A stretch of DNA of 64,000 nt from Streptomyces sp. NBC_01454 (GTDB lineage: Bacteria; Actinomycetota; Actinomycetes; Streptomycetales; Streptomycetaceae): NCBI RefSeq assembly GCF_036227565.1, contig NZ_CP109460.1, forward strand, positions 7,440,001 through 7,504,000, given 5' to 3'. A model generated the notes under the pieces. It searched no databases, had not been told where the DNA came from, and was given only the letters and a program-made list of their open reading frames with translations. Numbering within the stretch: the first letter of the stretch is position 1; every line of letters begins with the position of its first letter. Positions 8,147 through 17,065 of the stretch are shown here, piece after piece. Position numbers and translations under genes: made by a program.

Positions 8147-8563
8147 ATGCTCCGTTCGATTCCCCGCGGCCTAGCATTGGCCGGCCTGACCGCGGCTGCC
8201 CTGGTGGTGCCGACGGCCGGTGCCGCCACCGCCGCAACCGCGCCCCCCAGCAGCAGCTCGCAGAGCACGATGTGCCTTCGCTGCGACCGGGACCACCACC
8301 ACTTCGGGCACCGCTACTGCAAGTGCCGCCACGACCGCCGCCACGGCCACCACCACGGCCGTTTCGGGCGCGGCGGCCATGACGGCTACGACGGCTTCGG
8401 CCGTGACGGCGGCCGTCGCGACGGCTACGGCTACGGCCGTGACGGCGGATACGACCGCGATGACTACGGGCGCGACGACTACGGCCGCGACGGCGCCGGC
8501 CGCGAGGGCCTGGGACGGGACCGGAACGGCCTGCTCGGCCTCGGTCTGCTCGGCATCCTCTGA
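8147..8563 (+). CDS. Secreted His/Gly/Asp/Tyr-rich protein
   Basis: A 138-residue protein with a clear Sec signal peptide (residues 1-30, RSIPRGLALAGLTAAALVVP then AGAATA). A short CLRC/CKC segment and a His-rich run (DRDHHHFGHRYCKC, RHGHHHGR) follow, and the second half is built of GRDG/GYD repeats. The composition suggests an extracellular metal-binding or matrix protein. No family is recognised. The upstream 100 bases are unusually AT-rich (around 8080-8130) and probably carry the promoter. A strong hairpin follows the stop. Confidence 0.75.
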   Translation: MLRSIPRGLALAGLTAAALVVPTAGAATAATAPPSSSSQSTMCLRCDRDHHHFGHRYCKCRHDRRHGHHHGRFGRGGHDGYDGFGRDGGRRDGYGYGRDGGYDRDDYGRDDYGRDGAGREGLGRDRNGLLGLGLLGIL

Positions 8564-8584
8564 CCTCTGCCGGACAGTCATGCG

Positions 8585-8613
8585 GCGGGCCCGGGAGCCT
8601 CTCCCGGGCCCGC
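8585..8613 (+). terminator. Terminator after secreted-protein gene
   Basis: A 12-bp perfect stem (8585-8596 with 8602-8613) and a 5-base loop lie 22 bases past the stop of the secreted protein gene. Confidence 0.8.
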
Positions 8614-9258
8614 TGTGTGCCGTGCCGCGGCCGTCACCCGGCCGCCGGTCACGGCCGGTCGGGTGACGGCCGGAGGGCGGCCTGATCGCCTTCGTGCCCG
8701 GAATCCGGTGGAGAGGGGGTGGGGCGTCGCGCCCGCCGCGGTCGTCCGGCCGGCTCGCGGGCGTGGTCCCGACGGCCCGTCAAGTCCCCCGCGCGTACGC
8801 CCAACGCCCTTTCGGCCGCCGGGTGTTGCCAGGGCGGCGAGTGCTGCGGTAGGCCGAGCCCGGACCGTGCCGCGCCGGAACGATCTCCGCACCCCGCCGG
8901 GGTCGCGGTGCGCGAGCTTCACCAGGGGCGGACCCGGCCGGCGGCCGCGTCCGCCCATCCCTCCTGGTCGCCCGCGGAGTTGCCCGGCTGACGGGGCATC
9001 GGCGCGCACCCGGAGCGCCCGCCATTTCACCCTTCCACGTGTTTCGATTCCGGCCACATCATTGTCAGTGGCCTTGGTTGGTGGCAGGATAAAACTGTCA
9101 TATCGCGAATGGGGGATTTGCGATCAATGGGGGACGGGGGAAGTGTCCCTTCTGCGTAGCGCGCACCTGACCCGTGTGTGCGGCCAACAAGCCCGTGGGC
9201 GCTCGCTTCTGCGAGCACAGCTGCCTTGCGCTGCCCACTTTCAACGGTTTGGATTCTG
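8614..9258. other. Long intergenic region before diaminopropionate operon
   Basis: About 645 bases with no supportable gene. Frames on both strands give Arg/Pro/Gly-rich or unstructured peptides. The last 200 bases (about 9045-9258) are richer in A/T than the surroundings and hold two similar pieces, GCGAATGGGGGA near 9105 and GCGATCAATGGGGGAC near 9120. This is the likely promoter and leader of the five-gene operon. No clear -35/-10 pair was found. Confidence 0.5.
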
Positions 9259-10212
9259 GTGATAGCGGAAGAAGTGTACGATCTCGTGTTGGATGACCTC
9301 TTCATTCGGCTGGATCAACTGGTTCCGGGTAGATCCGTTTTCCTGAAACTGGAAGGTCTCAATCCGGCTGGATCGGTAAAGCTCAAGACGGCTGTCGCGC
9401 TGATCACGGCGGCCGAGGAATCCGGGCTCCGTTTTCCGCGGACCCGCCTGATCGAGTCGACGTCGGGAAACCTCGGTGTCGCCCTGGCGATGGTGTGTGC
9501 GGCGAAGGGCTATCCGCTGACGTGCGTCACGGACCCCAACGCCACCGTCCGCTCGCGGCGCCTGATGGCCGTCCTCGGTGCCGAGGTCGTGGTCATCGAC
9601 ACCAGGGACGCCCACGGCGGCTTTCTGCAGTCAAGGATCGACTACATCGGCGAACGGCTGCGCCGCGAGCCCGACCTGCACTGGCTGAACCAGTACGCCA
9701 ACCCGGCCGGGCCGCAGGCGCATCGCGACCGTACGGGCCGCGCCATCGTCGAAGGGATCGGCCACCTCGACTACGCCTTCATCGGCGTCGGCACCACAGG
9801 GACGCTGATGGGCTGCGCGGAGTACCTCCGCCGGCACAGCCCCGCCACCCGGATTGTCGCGGTGGACGCCGTCGGCTCGGTGACCTTCGGCGGGCCGGCG
9901 GCCCGCCGCCACCTTCCCGGACTGGGCACGAGCCGGCGCCCGGAAATACTCGACACGAAGAACATCGACGACATCGTGCTCATTTCCGAGGCGGATTCCG
10001 TCGCGATGTGCCGGACGCTCGCCCGGGAGCGGGGGCTGCTCCTGGGCGGCTCGACCGGAACGGTGCTGTGCGCCGTGCAGGACTCCGCCAAGAAAATCCC
10101 GGAGGGGAGTGTGGTGGTGGCGATTTCGCCGGACTTTGGGGACCGCTATCTGGAGACCATCTACGACGACGCATGGGTGGCCGAACGCTGGCCCGACGTA
10201 GTCGGCCACTAG
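9259..10212 (+). CDS. sbnA: 2,3-diaminopropionate biosynthesis protein SbnA-type (ACEGA synthase)
   Basis: A 317-residue fold-type II PLP enzyme. Staphylococcal SbnA joins O-phospho-L-serine and L-glutamate to form ACEGA. Features shared with SbnA are the PLP lysine in NPAGSVK (K41), LIESTSGNLGVALAM (phosphate loop), DAHGGFLQSRI, HWLNQYAN, IVAVDAVGSVTFGGPA and the SDFGDRYLETIYDDAW-like end. The usual K-D-R after the lysine reads K-L-K. GTG 9259 gives the length closest to SbnA; GTG 9274 is an alternative with a better ribosome site. It is first in a five-gene operon, 37 bases before sbnB. Confidence 0.88.
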   Translation: MIAEEVYDLVLDDLFIRLDQLVPGRSVFLKLEGLNPAGSVKLKTAVALITAAEESGLRFPRTRLIESTSGNLGVALAMVCAAKGYPLTCVTDPNATVRSRRLMAVLGAEVVVIDTRDAHGGFLQSRIDYIGERLRREPDLHWLNQYANPAGPQAHRDRTGRAIVEGIGHLDYAFIGVGTTGTLMGCAEYLRRHSPATRIVAVDAVGSVTFGGPAARRHLPGLGTSRRPEILDTKNIDDIVLISEADSVAMCRTLARERGLLLGGSTGTVLCAVQDSAKKIPEGSVVVAISPDFGDRYLETIYDDAWVAERWPDVVGH

Positions 10213-10249
10213 ATTTCTCGGGCACCGGCCCGAGGGAGGGGGAATTACC

Positions 10250-11251
10250 GTGTTCAATTTTGAGATAGTCGCCGGTGAAACGGTGCGCAAGGTCCTGCAC
10301 GGAAAACGCAGCGAAGTGCTCGGTATTGTCGGCAGCGCCTATCGGGCGCATGACGCCGGGGATTCCGTCAACCCGGACAGCTGTTTTCTCCGCTTCCCGG
10401 AAAAGCCGGATTCCCGGATCATCGCGCTGCCCGCCTACCTGGGTGCCGATGTCCAGCTCGCCGGCATCAAGTGGATCGCGAGTTTCCCGGGCAACACCCG
10501 GATCGGAGCCCCGCGTGCCTCGGCCGTCCTCGTGCTCAACGACTACGAGACCGGCTACCCGATCGCCTGTCTCGAGGCCGCGAGCATCAGCTCGGCACGC
10601 ACCGCCGCCTCCGCGGCCGTCGCGGCGACCGCGCTGCGCCCGGACGGCTTCGAGGGGACCCGGATCGCCGTGGTGGGCGGGGGCGTCATCGCGCGCAACA
10701 TCTGCGACTACCTGAACGCCGCCGGCTGCGCCCCGGACGCCTACCTCGTCCACGATCTCGACGAGGCCTCCGGCCAGGCCCTCGCCGGCCATATCCGCAC
10801 CACGCAGGACCGCCCGGCGTCCTTCACCGCCGACCTCGGCGCGGCGCTCGCGGCCGACACCGTCGTCTTCGCCACGACCGCCCTGGAGCCCTATGTCACC
10901 GCGCCGTTCAGGCCCGGTCAGCTCGTCCTCCACATCTCCCTGCGCGACCTCGCGCCCGAGGTGATCCTGGCGGCGGACAACATCCTCGACGACGTCGAAC
11001 ACTGCCTCAAGGCCCACACGTCACCGCATCTGGCCGAGCAGCGCTCCGGCTCCCGCGACTTCGTGACCGGAACCCTCGCCGGAGTGCTGAACGGCGAGGT
11101 GAAGCTCTCCCCGGAACGCCCGGTGATCTTCTCGCCGTTCGGCCTGGGCGTGCTGGACCTGGCCGTGGGCGCCTTCGTCCTCGGCGCGGCCCGCGAGGAC
11201 GGCACCACCATCGAGGTGCCCAACTTCTTCGGGGAGACGCGCCGGTGGTGA
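10250..11251 (+). CDS. sbnB: 2,3-diaminopropionate biosynthesis protein SbnB-type dehydrogenase
   Basis: A 333-residue protein of the ornithine cyclodeaminase/mu-crystallin family. SbnB oxidises ACEGA with NAD+ to release L-2,3-diaminopropionate and 2-oxoglutarate. Visible signs are AGIKWIASFPGNTRIGAPRA (substrate region), NDYETGYPIACLEA, SARTAASAAVAAT and the Rossmann turn IAVVGGGVIARNI (residues 139-151). The GTG start at 10250 follows a strong GAGGGAGGGGG site. Its stop overlaps the next start (GTGA), so translation is coupled. Together with sbnA this gives a complete route to diaminopropionate. Confidence 0.9.
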   Translation: MFNFEIVAGETVRKVLHGKRSEVLGIVGSAYRAHDAGDSVNPDSCFLRFPEKPDSRIIALPAYLGADVQLAGIKWIASFPGNTRIGAPRASAVLVLNDYETGYPIACLEAASISSARTAASAAVAATALRPDGFEGTRIAVVGGGVIARNICDYLNAAGCAPDAYLVHDLDEASGQALAGHIRTTQDRPASFTADLGAALAADTVVFATTALEPYVTAPFRPGQLVLHISLRDLAPEVILAADNILDDVEHCLKAHTSPHLAEQRSGSRDFVTGTLAGVLNGEVKLSPERPVIFSPFGLGVLDLAVGAFVLGAAREDGTTIEVPNFFGETRRW

Positions 11252-13119
11252 GCCACATATCCCCTTCCGTCAGCCACATATCCCCCTCTGTCGCCCTCGT
11301 GGGTGCCGGCTCGCGGGGGCTGGGCGTCTTCGAGCGGCTGGTCGCACACTGTCTGGATCGGCCGGCTCCGCTCACCGTCCACCTCATCGACCCCCAGCCC
11401 TTCGGCGCCGGATTCCATCTGCCCGTCCAGCCCGACCACCTCCTGCTCAACACCGTCTGCGGACAGCTCACCGCCTTCGCCGACGCGCAGATGGTGGACG
11501 GCCCCGTTCCGGTCCGTGGCCCGTCGCTCCACGCGTGGTGCCGGAGCCGGGATCTGCGGCTGGCGGACGACGGCTACACCGTGCGCGCGGGAGAGGGACG
11601 GGAGATCCAGCCCGGCGACTTCCTGCCGCGGCGGCTGCTGAGCGAGTATCTCGCCTGGGCCGCGGGAGAGATCGCCGACGCGGCGCCCGAGTGCCTGACC
11701 CTGATCCGGCACCGTACGACCGCCGTCGACATCCTCCCCGGCGGGCCCCGCACCGAGACGGTCGTCCTCGCCGACGGCGGCCGCATCGAGGCCGACGCCG
11801 TGTTCGTCACCGTCGGCCACCACTCGCTGTATCTGCCCGTGGCGCCGGCGCCCGATCCCCGACTGGTCACCCGCCCCTACCCGTTGCCAGCGGCGCTCGA
11901 CAGCATCGGGCCGGGCGAGCGGGTCGCCGTCCTCGGCATGGGGCTGGCCGCCATGGACGTGCTCGCCACGCTGACGCTGGGCCGCGGCGGCAAGCACCTC
12001 GCGGGCCCGGAGGGGTTGCGCTATCTGCCCAGCGGGCGAGAGCCCTCGATCGTCCTCACCAACCGCTCCGGGATGCCCTCGCGCAGCCGCCCCCGCCTCC
12101 ACCCGGGGCGGACCCGCTTCGCGCCGCTGGCGCTGACCACCCGGCGCCTCGACGAGATCCGGGCCGGCACGCCGGACGGCCGCCTCGGCTTCACCCGCGA
12201 CGTGCTGCCGCTGATCGAAGCCGAGATGGAACTCGCCTACTACCGCACCCTGCTGGCCCGCGCGCACGGCGACGCCCTGAGCGCCGGACAGGAGCTGGAC
12301 CGGCGCTGCGCACGCGACGGCCACCCGGCGCTGCTCGGGGAACTGCGCGCGGAGTTCGGCCCCTGCCCGGTGACCGGCCTGCTGTCGGCTGACCTCACCG
12401 ACCGGCAGTGGACGGGCCACGACGCCTATCGCGACTGGTTCACCGCGGAGGTCGCCGCCGACCTGGCCGAGGCCAGGGAAGGCCTCGGCGCCGCCCCGCT
12501 GAAGGAAGCCCTGGAAGTCCTGCGCGACCACCGCGATGTCCTGCGCGCGGTCATCGACCCGCCCGGCGTCGACGACGCCTCGCTGGCCGCGTTCTTCGGG
12601 GAATTCGCCCCGACGGTGAACCGGCTGGTGATCGGCCCGCAGCTGGACCGGTCGGCGGAGCTGCTCTCGCTGCTCGACGCCGGGATCGTCCGGCTCGGCC
12701 CCGGCCCGCGGCCCAAGCTCGTCGCACCGGCCGGCCAGGGCCCCTGGCGGCTGGAATCCACCTGCCTGGCCCAGCCGTTGCGGATGGAGGTCGACCACGT
12801 CGTACAGGCGCATGTGAGCGAGCCCGGCGCGGACCGGGTGGCCGGCTCCCTGCTCGGCACGCTCGTCGCCGCCGGCCGCGTCCGCACCCTCGCCCACCGC
12901 GGAGCGGCCGTGCACGGGCTGGACGTCACCCGCCAGGGACAGGGCGTCGACCGCACGGGCACACCGCGGCCGCGGCTGTTCTTCCTCGGGCCGCACACCG
13001 AGGGATCCAGCTACTACAACCACTACGTCCCCTCGCCCGGCGTGCCCTCGCGCGCACTGCTGGACGCCGAACTCGCCCTGCGCACCGCCCTGCCGTCTCT
13101 GATCACGAGGACCCGATGA
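11248..13119 (+). CDS. FAD/NAD(P)-binding oxidoreductase of PF13454 type
   Basis: About 623 residues. A dinucleotide-binding loop GAGSRGLG (residues 19-26) opens the fold, and HLIDPQPFGAGFHLPVQPDH and LLLNTVCGQLTAFA follow. A second Rossmann-like element (VAVLGMGLAAMDVLATL) lies near residue 230, and the end carries FFLGPHTEGSSYYNHYVPSP. These are traits of the FAD_NAD_binding 9 group, which is distantly related to N-hydroxylating monooxygenases. The reaction is unknown; oxidation of diaminopropionate or a derivative is my inference. The start is uncertain: GTG 11248 overlaps the sbnB stop, GTG 11245 is one codon earlier, and the first codons are a tandem duplication. Confidence 0.82.
   Translation: MSHISPSVSHISPSVALVGAGSRGLGVFERLVAHCLDRPAPLTVHLIDPQPFGAGFHLPVQPDHLLLNTVCGQLTAFADAQMVDGPVPVRGPSLHAWCRSRDLRLADDGYTVRAGEGREIQPGDFLPRRLLSEYLAWAAGEIADAAPECLTLIRHRTTAVDILPGGPRTETVVLADGGRIEADAVFVTVGHHSLYLPVAPAPDPRLVTRPYPLPAALDSIGPGERVAVLGMGLAAMDVLATLTLGRGGKHLAGPEGLRYLPSGREPSIVLTNRSGMPSRSRPRLHPGRTRFAPLALTTRRLDEIRAGTPDGRLGFTRDVLPLIEAEMELAYYRTLLARAHGDALSAGQELDRRCARDGHPALLGELRAEFGPCPVTGLLSADLTDRQWTGHDAYRDWFTAEVAADLAEAREGLGAAPLKEALEVLRDHRDVLRAVIDPPGVDDASLAAFFGEFAPTVNRLVIGPQLDRSAELLSLLDAGIVRLGPGPRPKLVAPAGQGPWRLESTCLAQPLRMEVDHVVQAHVSEPGADRVAGSLLGTLVAAGRVRTLAHRGAAVHGLDVTRQGQGVDRTGTPRPRLFFLGPHTEGSSYYNHYVPSPGVPSRALLDAELALRTALPSLITRTR
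11251..11292 (+). repeat. 21-bp tandem duplication at N-terminus of FAD protein
   Basis: Two adjacent 21-base copies (11251-11271 and 11272-11292) differ at only a few bases and encode SHISPSV twice, just after the GTG start. It looks like a recent in-frame duplication of the translation start region. Confidence 0.9.
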
Positions 13120-14318
13120 ACACCAGCGAGACCTACACGCCCTGGACCCAGGAGTACCGTCCCGAGACCCGCGCCGCACAGGGCGACGGCCGGCGCTGCC
13201 CGACCACCGGCGTCGTGCCACCCCCGATCAGCCTGGGCGTCACCTACGCACGCGACAGCGACTACCGGTCGCCGGCCGGGCTCGCGTACCTGCGCGACCA
13301 GGGCACACCCGGATACGAGCAGGCCGAGCAGGTGGTGGCGGGTCTGGAGGGCGGCTCGGACGCGCTGCTCTTCTCCTCCGGGATGGCCGCCGCCACCGCC
13401 GTCTTCCAGGTACTGCCGGCCGGCGCGCGGGTCGTGGTCCCGCAGACCATGTACTTCGGTCTCACCAAGTGGCTGCGCGAATTCGGCCCGCAGCGCGGCC
13501 TGGAGGTGGTCCAGGCGCCCATGAACGACCTGGCCGCGGTGGCGGCCGCGGTGGACGCCGCCCCGACCGCCCTGGTGTGGGCGGAATCCCCGGCGAACCC
13601 CACGTGGCTGGTCACCGACCTCGCCGGCTGCGCCGAGATCGCCCACCGGGCCGGTGCGCTCTTCGGCGTCGACAACACCGTCCCCACCCCGGTGCACGCC
13701 CGGCCGTTCGACCTCGGCGCCGACCTGGTCATGCATTCGGGTACCAAGTACCTCAACGGCCACACCGATGTCGTCGCCGGACTGCTCGTCAAGGCGCCGC
13801 GGAGCACCGAGGCCCGGGACGCCGTCTGGGAGCGGCTGCGGCTGCACCGCCGGCTGACCGGCCCGATCCTCGGCCCGCTGGAGACCTACCTCCTGGTGCG
13901 GGGCATCCGCACGCTCTTCCCCCGCATGCGCCAGATCTCCGCCACGGCGATGGCGGTGGCCGAGCACTTCGCCGCGCATCCCCTGATCCGGCGGGTCGCC
14001 TACCCGGGACTTCCCACCGACCCGGGACACGAGATCGCCGCCCGCCAGATGACCGGCGGATTCAGCGGCATGCTCTCCCTGCACGTCGACGGCGCGTGGC
14101 AGCAGTCCCTGCGCACCGCCAACCACTGCGAACTCTTCATCCGCGCCACGTCGTTGGGCGGTGTGGAGAGTCTGATCGAACACCGCTATACCTTCGAAGG
14201 GCCGGACAGCACTTCACCGAAGGACATGCTGCGCCTGTCCATAGGTCTGGAGAGCCCCGCAGACCTCGTCGCCGACCTCGAACAGGCCCTCGAAAAGGCC
14301 GTGAAGGAAGACCGTTGA
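13116..14318 (+). CDS. PLP-dependent Cys/Met-metabolism (trans-sulfuration) family enzyme
   Basis: A 400-residue fold-type I PLP enzyme of the cystathionine gamma-synthase/lyase family. The PLP-binding lysine is K211 in HSGTKYLNGHTDVVAG. SSGMAAATAVFQVL, WAESPANPTWLVTD and the FGVDNT aspartate region are also in place, as is LIEHRYTFEGPDS near the end. Members catalyse beta- or gamma-elimination or replacement on amino acids. In this operon it may act on diaminopropionate or a product of it (inference). ATG 13116 overlaps the previous stop (ATGA), and its own stop overlaps the transporter start. Confidence 0.9.
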   Translation: MNTSETYTPWTQEYRPETRAAQGDGRRCPTTGVVPPPISLGVTYARDSDYRSPAGLAYLRDQGTPGYEQAEQVVAGLEGGSDALLFSSGMAAATAVFQVLPAGARVVVPQTMYFGLTKWLREFGPQRGLEVVQAPMNDLAAVAAAVDAAPTALVWAESPANPTWLVTDLAGCAEIAHRAGALFGVDNTVPTPVHARPFDLGADLVMHSGTKYLNGHTDVVAGLLVKAPRSTEARDAVWERLRLHRRLTGPILGPLETYLLVRGIRTLFPRMRQISATAMAVAEHFAAHPLIRRVAYPGLPTDPGHEIAARQMTGGFSGMLSLHVDGAWQQSLRTANHCELFIRATSLGGVESLIEHRYTFEGPDSTSPKDMLRLSIGLESPADLVADLEQALEKAVKEDR

Positions 14319-15601
14319 GCGCACAGACCCCCACTCCCCACCCCGACGCCGCACCGCCGGACAGGGCGGGTCCGCAGGGCGCGGCGGACGCGTCCCCGGA
14401 CGGCGGACCCCGGCCGGGGTTCTTGCACGATGTCTCGCTGTCCGCGGTGCTGGCCGGCTTCGTCGCCGTCGTCGTGTCCTACTCCGGACCGCTCGTCATC
14501 GTGCTCGCGGCGGCCTCCGCCGGGCACCTGAACACCGCACAGACCAGCTCCTGGGTGTGGGCCATCTCCATCGGCAGCGGTCTGACCTGCATCGCGCTGA
14601 GCCTGCGCACCAAGATGCCGGTGATCACCGCCTGGTCGACACCGGGCGCGGCCCTGCTGGTCACGAGCCTGGGGGCGTACTCCTACGCGGAGGCCGTCGG
14701 GGCCTTCCTCGTCACCGGCGTGGTGATCACTCTCGTCGGTCTGACCGGGGTGTTCGGCAGGCTGATGCGGCAGGTGCCCACCGCTGTCGTCTCCGCGATG
14801 CTCGCCGGCATCCTGTTCTCCTTCGGCACCGGAGTGTTCACCTCGCTCAAGACCGCACCGCTCCTCGCCGGTTCGGTGCTGCTCGCCTACCTCCTGGCGA
14901 AGCGCTGGCTGCCCCGCTACGCCGTCCTCGTGGCCCTGGCGGTGGGTGTCGCGGCCAGTGCGGCCGGCTCCCGGCTGGACATCCATCTGGACCGGATCGA
15001 GCTGGCCAGGCCGGTCCTGACGGCCCCGGACTTCTCGGTCGCCTCGCTCATCGGGATCGCGGTGCCGATGATCCTGGCGACACTCGCTTCGCAGAACGCA
15101 CCGGGCATGGCCGTGCTCACCGCGTCCGGCTACCGGCCCCAGGACCGTCTGCTGATCGGCTCCACGGGCCTGGTCTCCACGGTGCTGGCGCCGTTCGGCT
15201 CCCACGCCATCAACCTCGCGGCGATCACCGCGGCCATCTGCACCGGCCCCGAATCCCACCGCGATCCGAAGCGCCGGTACGTGGCCGGGGTCTCCTGCGG
15301 CGCGTTCTACCTCCTCATCGGGGCGTTCGGCTCCACGCTGGTGGTGCTGTTCGCCGGACTTCCCAAGGAACTCGTGGCGGCGGTCGCCGGGGTGGCGCTG
15401 CTCGGTGCCCTGGCCGGCGGCCTGACCGGGGCGGTCAAGGAGGAGAAGGACCGCGAGGCGGCACTGATCACCTTCCTCGCCACCGCCTCCGGCGTCAGCC
15501 TCTTCGGCATCGGATCCGCCTTCTGGGGGCTGCTCTTCGGCGTGCTCGCGCATGTGGTCCTGACCCGCTGGCGCCGTACGCCGACGGCCGCCGCGGCATG
15601 A
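14315..15601 (+). CDS. BenE-family membrane transporter
   Basis: About 428 residues with 11-12 predicted membrane helices, matching the benzoate/H+ symporter (BenE) family: VVVSYSGPLVIVLAAASAG, TKMPVITAWSTPGAALLVTS, and ASQNAPGMAVLTASGYRP, a family hallmark. TTG 14315 was chosen because it overlaps the previous stop (TTGA) and follows AAGGAAG. As the last gene of the diaminopropionate operon it probably moves the product or a precursor; direction is unknown. A role in benzoate uptake is unlikely from context. Confidence 0.85.
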   Translation: MSAQTPTPHPDAAPPDRAGPQGAADASPDGGPRPGFLHDVSLSAVLAGFVAVVVSYSGPLVIVLAAASAGHLNTAQTSSWVWAISIGSGLTCIALSLRTKMPVITAWSTPGAALLVTSLGAYSYAEAVGAFLVTGVVITLVGLTGVFGRLMRQVPTAVVSAMLAGILFSFGTGVFTSLKTAPLLAGSVLLAYLLAKRWLPRYAVLVALAVGVAASAAGSRLDIHLDRIELARPVLTAPDFSVASLIGIAVPMILATLASQNAPGMAVLTASGYRPQDRLLIGSTGLVSTVLAPFGSHAINLAAITAAICTGPESHRDPKRRYVAGVSCGAFYLLIGAFGSTLVVLFAGLPKELVAAVAGVALLGALAGGLTGAVKEEKDREAALITFLATASGVSLFGIGSAFWGLLFGVLAHVVLTRWRRTPTAAAA

Positions 15602-15713
15602 TCCGGGTCGGCCTGCACGGGCGGCGCGCCACGCCGTGCGGGTGCCCCCGCGGGCCCGCCGGACACCTCCGGGTGCCCGGCGCGGCCCGCGAGGGCAGCT
15701 GTCGGCCGTGAGC

Positions 15714-16964
15714 TCAGGACGAGCCGGACCCCGCCCCCTCCTGCGTCAGTTTCGTCACCTTCTGCGGCAGCGAGCCCGCACCGTCGGCGCGCGGGGGAAC
15801 GGCGGTGGACGCGGCGGACGCGCCGGACGTGGCGGTCTTGAGGCTGTCGAGGATGGCCATCCCCTGGCCGACGATGCCGGAGACGATCTCGTTCATGCCG
15901 TCGGTGCCGTTGAGCACCGTCAGCCGGGAGCCCGAGATGCCCTCGGCGGCCGCCCGGGCGAGCGTGGGGAGGTTCTCGACGGTGCGGTTGGCGGCGATCA
16001 GCTCCTGGTTGCCGTCCCGCAGCGAGGCCGCGAGCGCCGTGTTCGCGTCGGCCCGCGCCTGGGCCACGGCCCGTTCGGAGTAGGCGTGCGCGTCCGCCTC
16101 GAACCGGACCTGGTCACGGCCCGCCTCCGCCAGGGTGCGCAGCCGGTAGGCCTCGGCGTCCGCCGGGCGGCGCACCTCGGCCTCCAGCCGCTGGGCGGCC
16201 AGCGAGGCCTGCCGCTGGGCCAGCGCGGTCTGCTCCTCGATGACCTCTTGCGAGGCCCTGGCCTGCGACAGCGGTCCGGCCTGTGCGGCCCGGGCGTTGG
16301 ACTGCTCGGTCTCGGCGAGGAACCCGGCCCGTTTGATCGCGGTGTCCCGCTCGTACTCGGCCTTGAGCGCCGCCGCCTGCTGCTCCCGCTCGGTGGCCTC
16401 CTGGTCGGCCTTGGCCTGCGCGATCCGGGCCGCGCTGGCGACCGCCGCGGCGTGCGGGGCGGCGAGATTGGTGATGTATCCGGAGGTGTCGGCGATCTCC
16501 TGGATCTGCAGGGCGTCGACGACGATGCCGAGCTTCTCCATCTCGGAGTGACTGCCGTCCTTGACCTCCTGGGCGACCCGGTCCCGCTCCCGGATGATCT
16601 GCTCGACGGTCAGCCCGCCCACGATCGAGCGCAGATGGCCGGCGAAGATCCGGCCCACCAGCTCCTCCATGGTGGCCTGCTCGTCCAGGAACCGGCGTGC
16701 GGCATTGGCGATCGACGTCGGGTCGTCGCCGACCTTGAACACGGCGACCGCCCGGACCCCGATCCGGATGCCCTGCTGGGTGACGCAGTCCTCGGAGATC
16801 TCCGACTCCCGCAGCGACAGCGACAGCAGGCTCGTCTTCTGCTTGACGGGCATGACCCAGCAGCCGTGCCCCGTGACGATGCGGAATTGCGCGTCCCCGG
16901 CCCGGCGCTTCGAGCCGGAGATCAACAGCGCCTGGTTCGGCGCCGGAACATGCCAGAACAACAT
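15714..16964 (-). CDS. Flotillin-like SPFH/band 7 protein
   Basis: A 416-residue protein with a short hydrophobic start (MLFWHVPAPNQALLISGSKR), an SPFH domain (about residues 20-180) and a long Ala/Glu/Gln/Arg coiled coil (about 180-330: AQAKADQEATEREQQAAALK, EEQTALAQRQASLAAQRLEA), typical of flotillin. Such proteins organise membrane microdomains. ATG 16964 was chosen for the AGGAG site 6 bases upstream and the family-typical start; a GTG at 17036 has no ribosome site. The NfeD-like gene lies just upstream, the usual flotillin partner. Confidence 0.9.
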   Translation of the reverse strand: MLFWHVPAPNQALLISGSKRRAGDAQFRIVTGHGCWVMPVKQKTSLLSLSLRESEISEDCVTQQGIRIGVRAVAVFKVGDDPTSIANAARRFLDEQATMEELVGRIFAGHLRSIVGGLTVEQIIRERDRVAQEVKDGSHSEMEKLGIVVDALQIQEIADTSGYITNLAAPHAAAVASAARIAQAKADQEATEREQQAAALKAEYERDTAIKRAGFLAETEQSNARAAQAGPLSQARASQEVIEEQTALAQRQASLAAQRLEAEVRRPADAEAYRLRTLAEAGRDQVRFEADAHAYSERAVAQARADANTALAASLRDGNQELIAANRTVENLPTLARAAAEGISGSRLTVLNGTDGMNEIVSGIVGQGMAILDSLKTATSGASAASTAVPPRADGAGSLPQKVTKLTQEGAGSGSS

Positions 16965-17065
16965 TGCGGGCTCCTGTTCCGATGCGGCCGCCCGCTCCTG
17001 GGGGGCGGGCACGGCGACGGGAAAGGGCGGGTTCACGGCCGGTCGTGCTCACCGGGCCGGCGGGG

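Noticed and set aside
9027-9305. 92-codon leftward frame upstream of sbnA
   Set aside because: No ribosome site, composition resembles translated promoter DNA, and it overlaps the sbnA start.
14186-15553. Long frame antisense to the BenE-type gene
   Set aside because: Gly/Glu/Arg/Gln-rich shadow without domain features.
9259-15601. Staphyloferrin B or NRPS siderophore cluster
   Set aside because: Only the sbnA/sbnB pair is present; no NIS synthetase, decarboxylase or siderophore receptor genes are in the window.
16964-17036. Longer N-terminus for the flotillin gene from GTG 17036
   Set aside because: No ribosome site, while ATG 16964 has AGGAG at good distance and the family-typical start.
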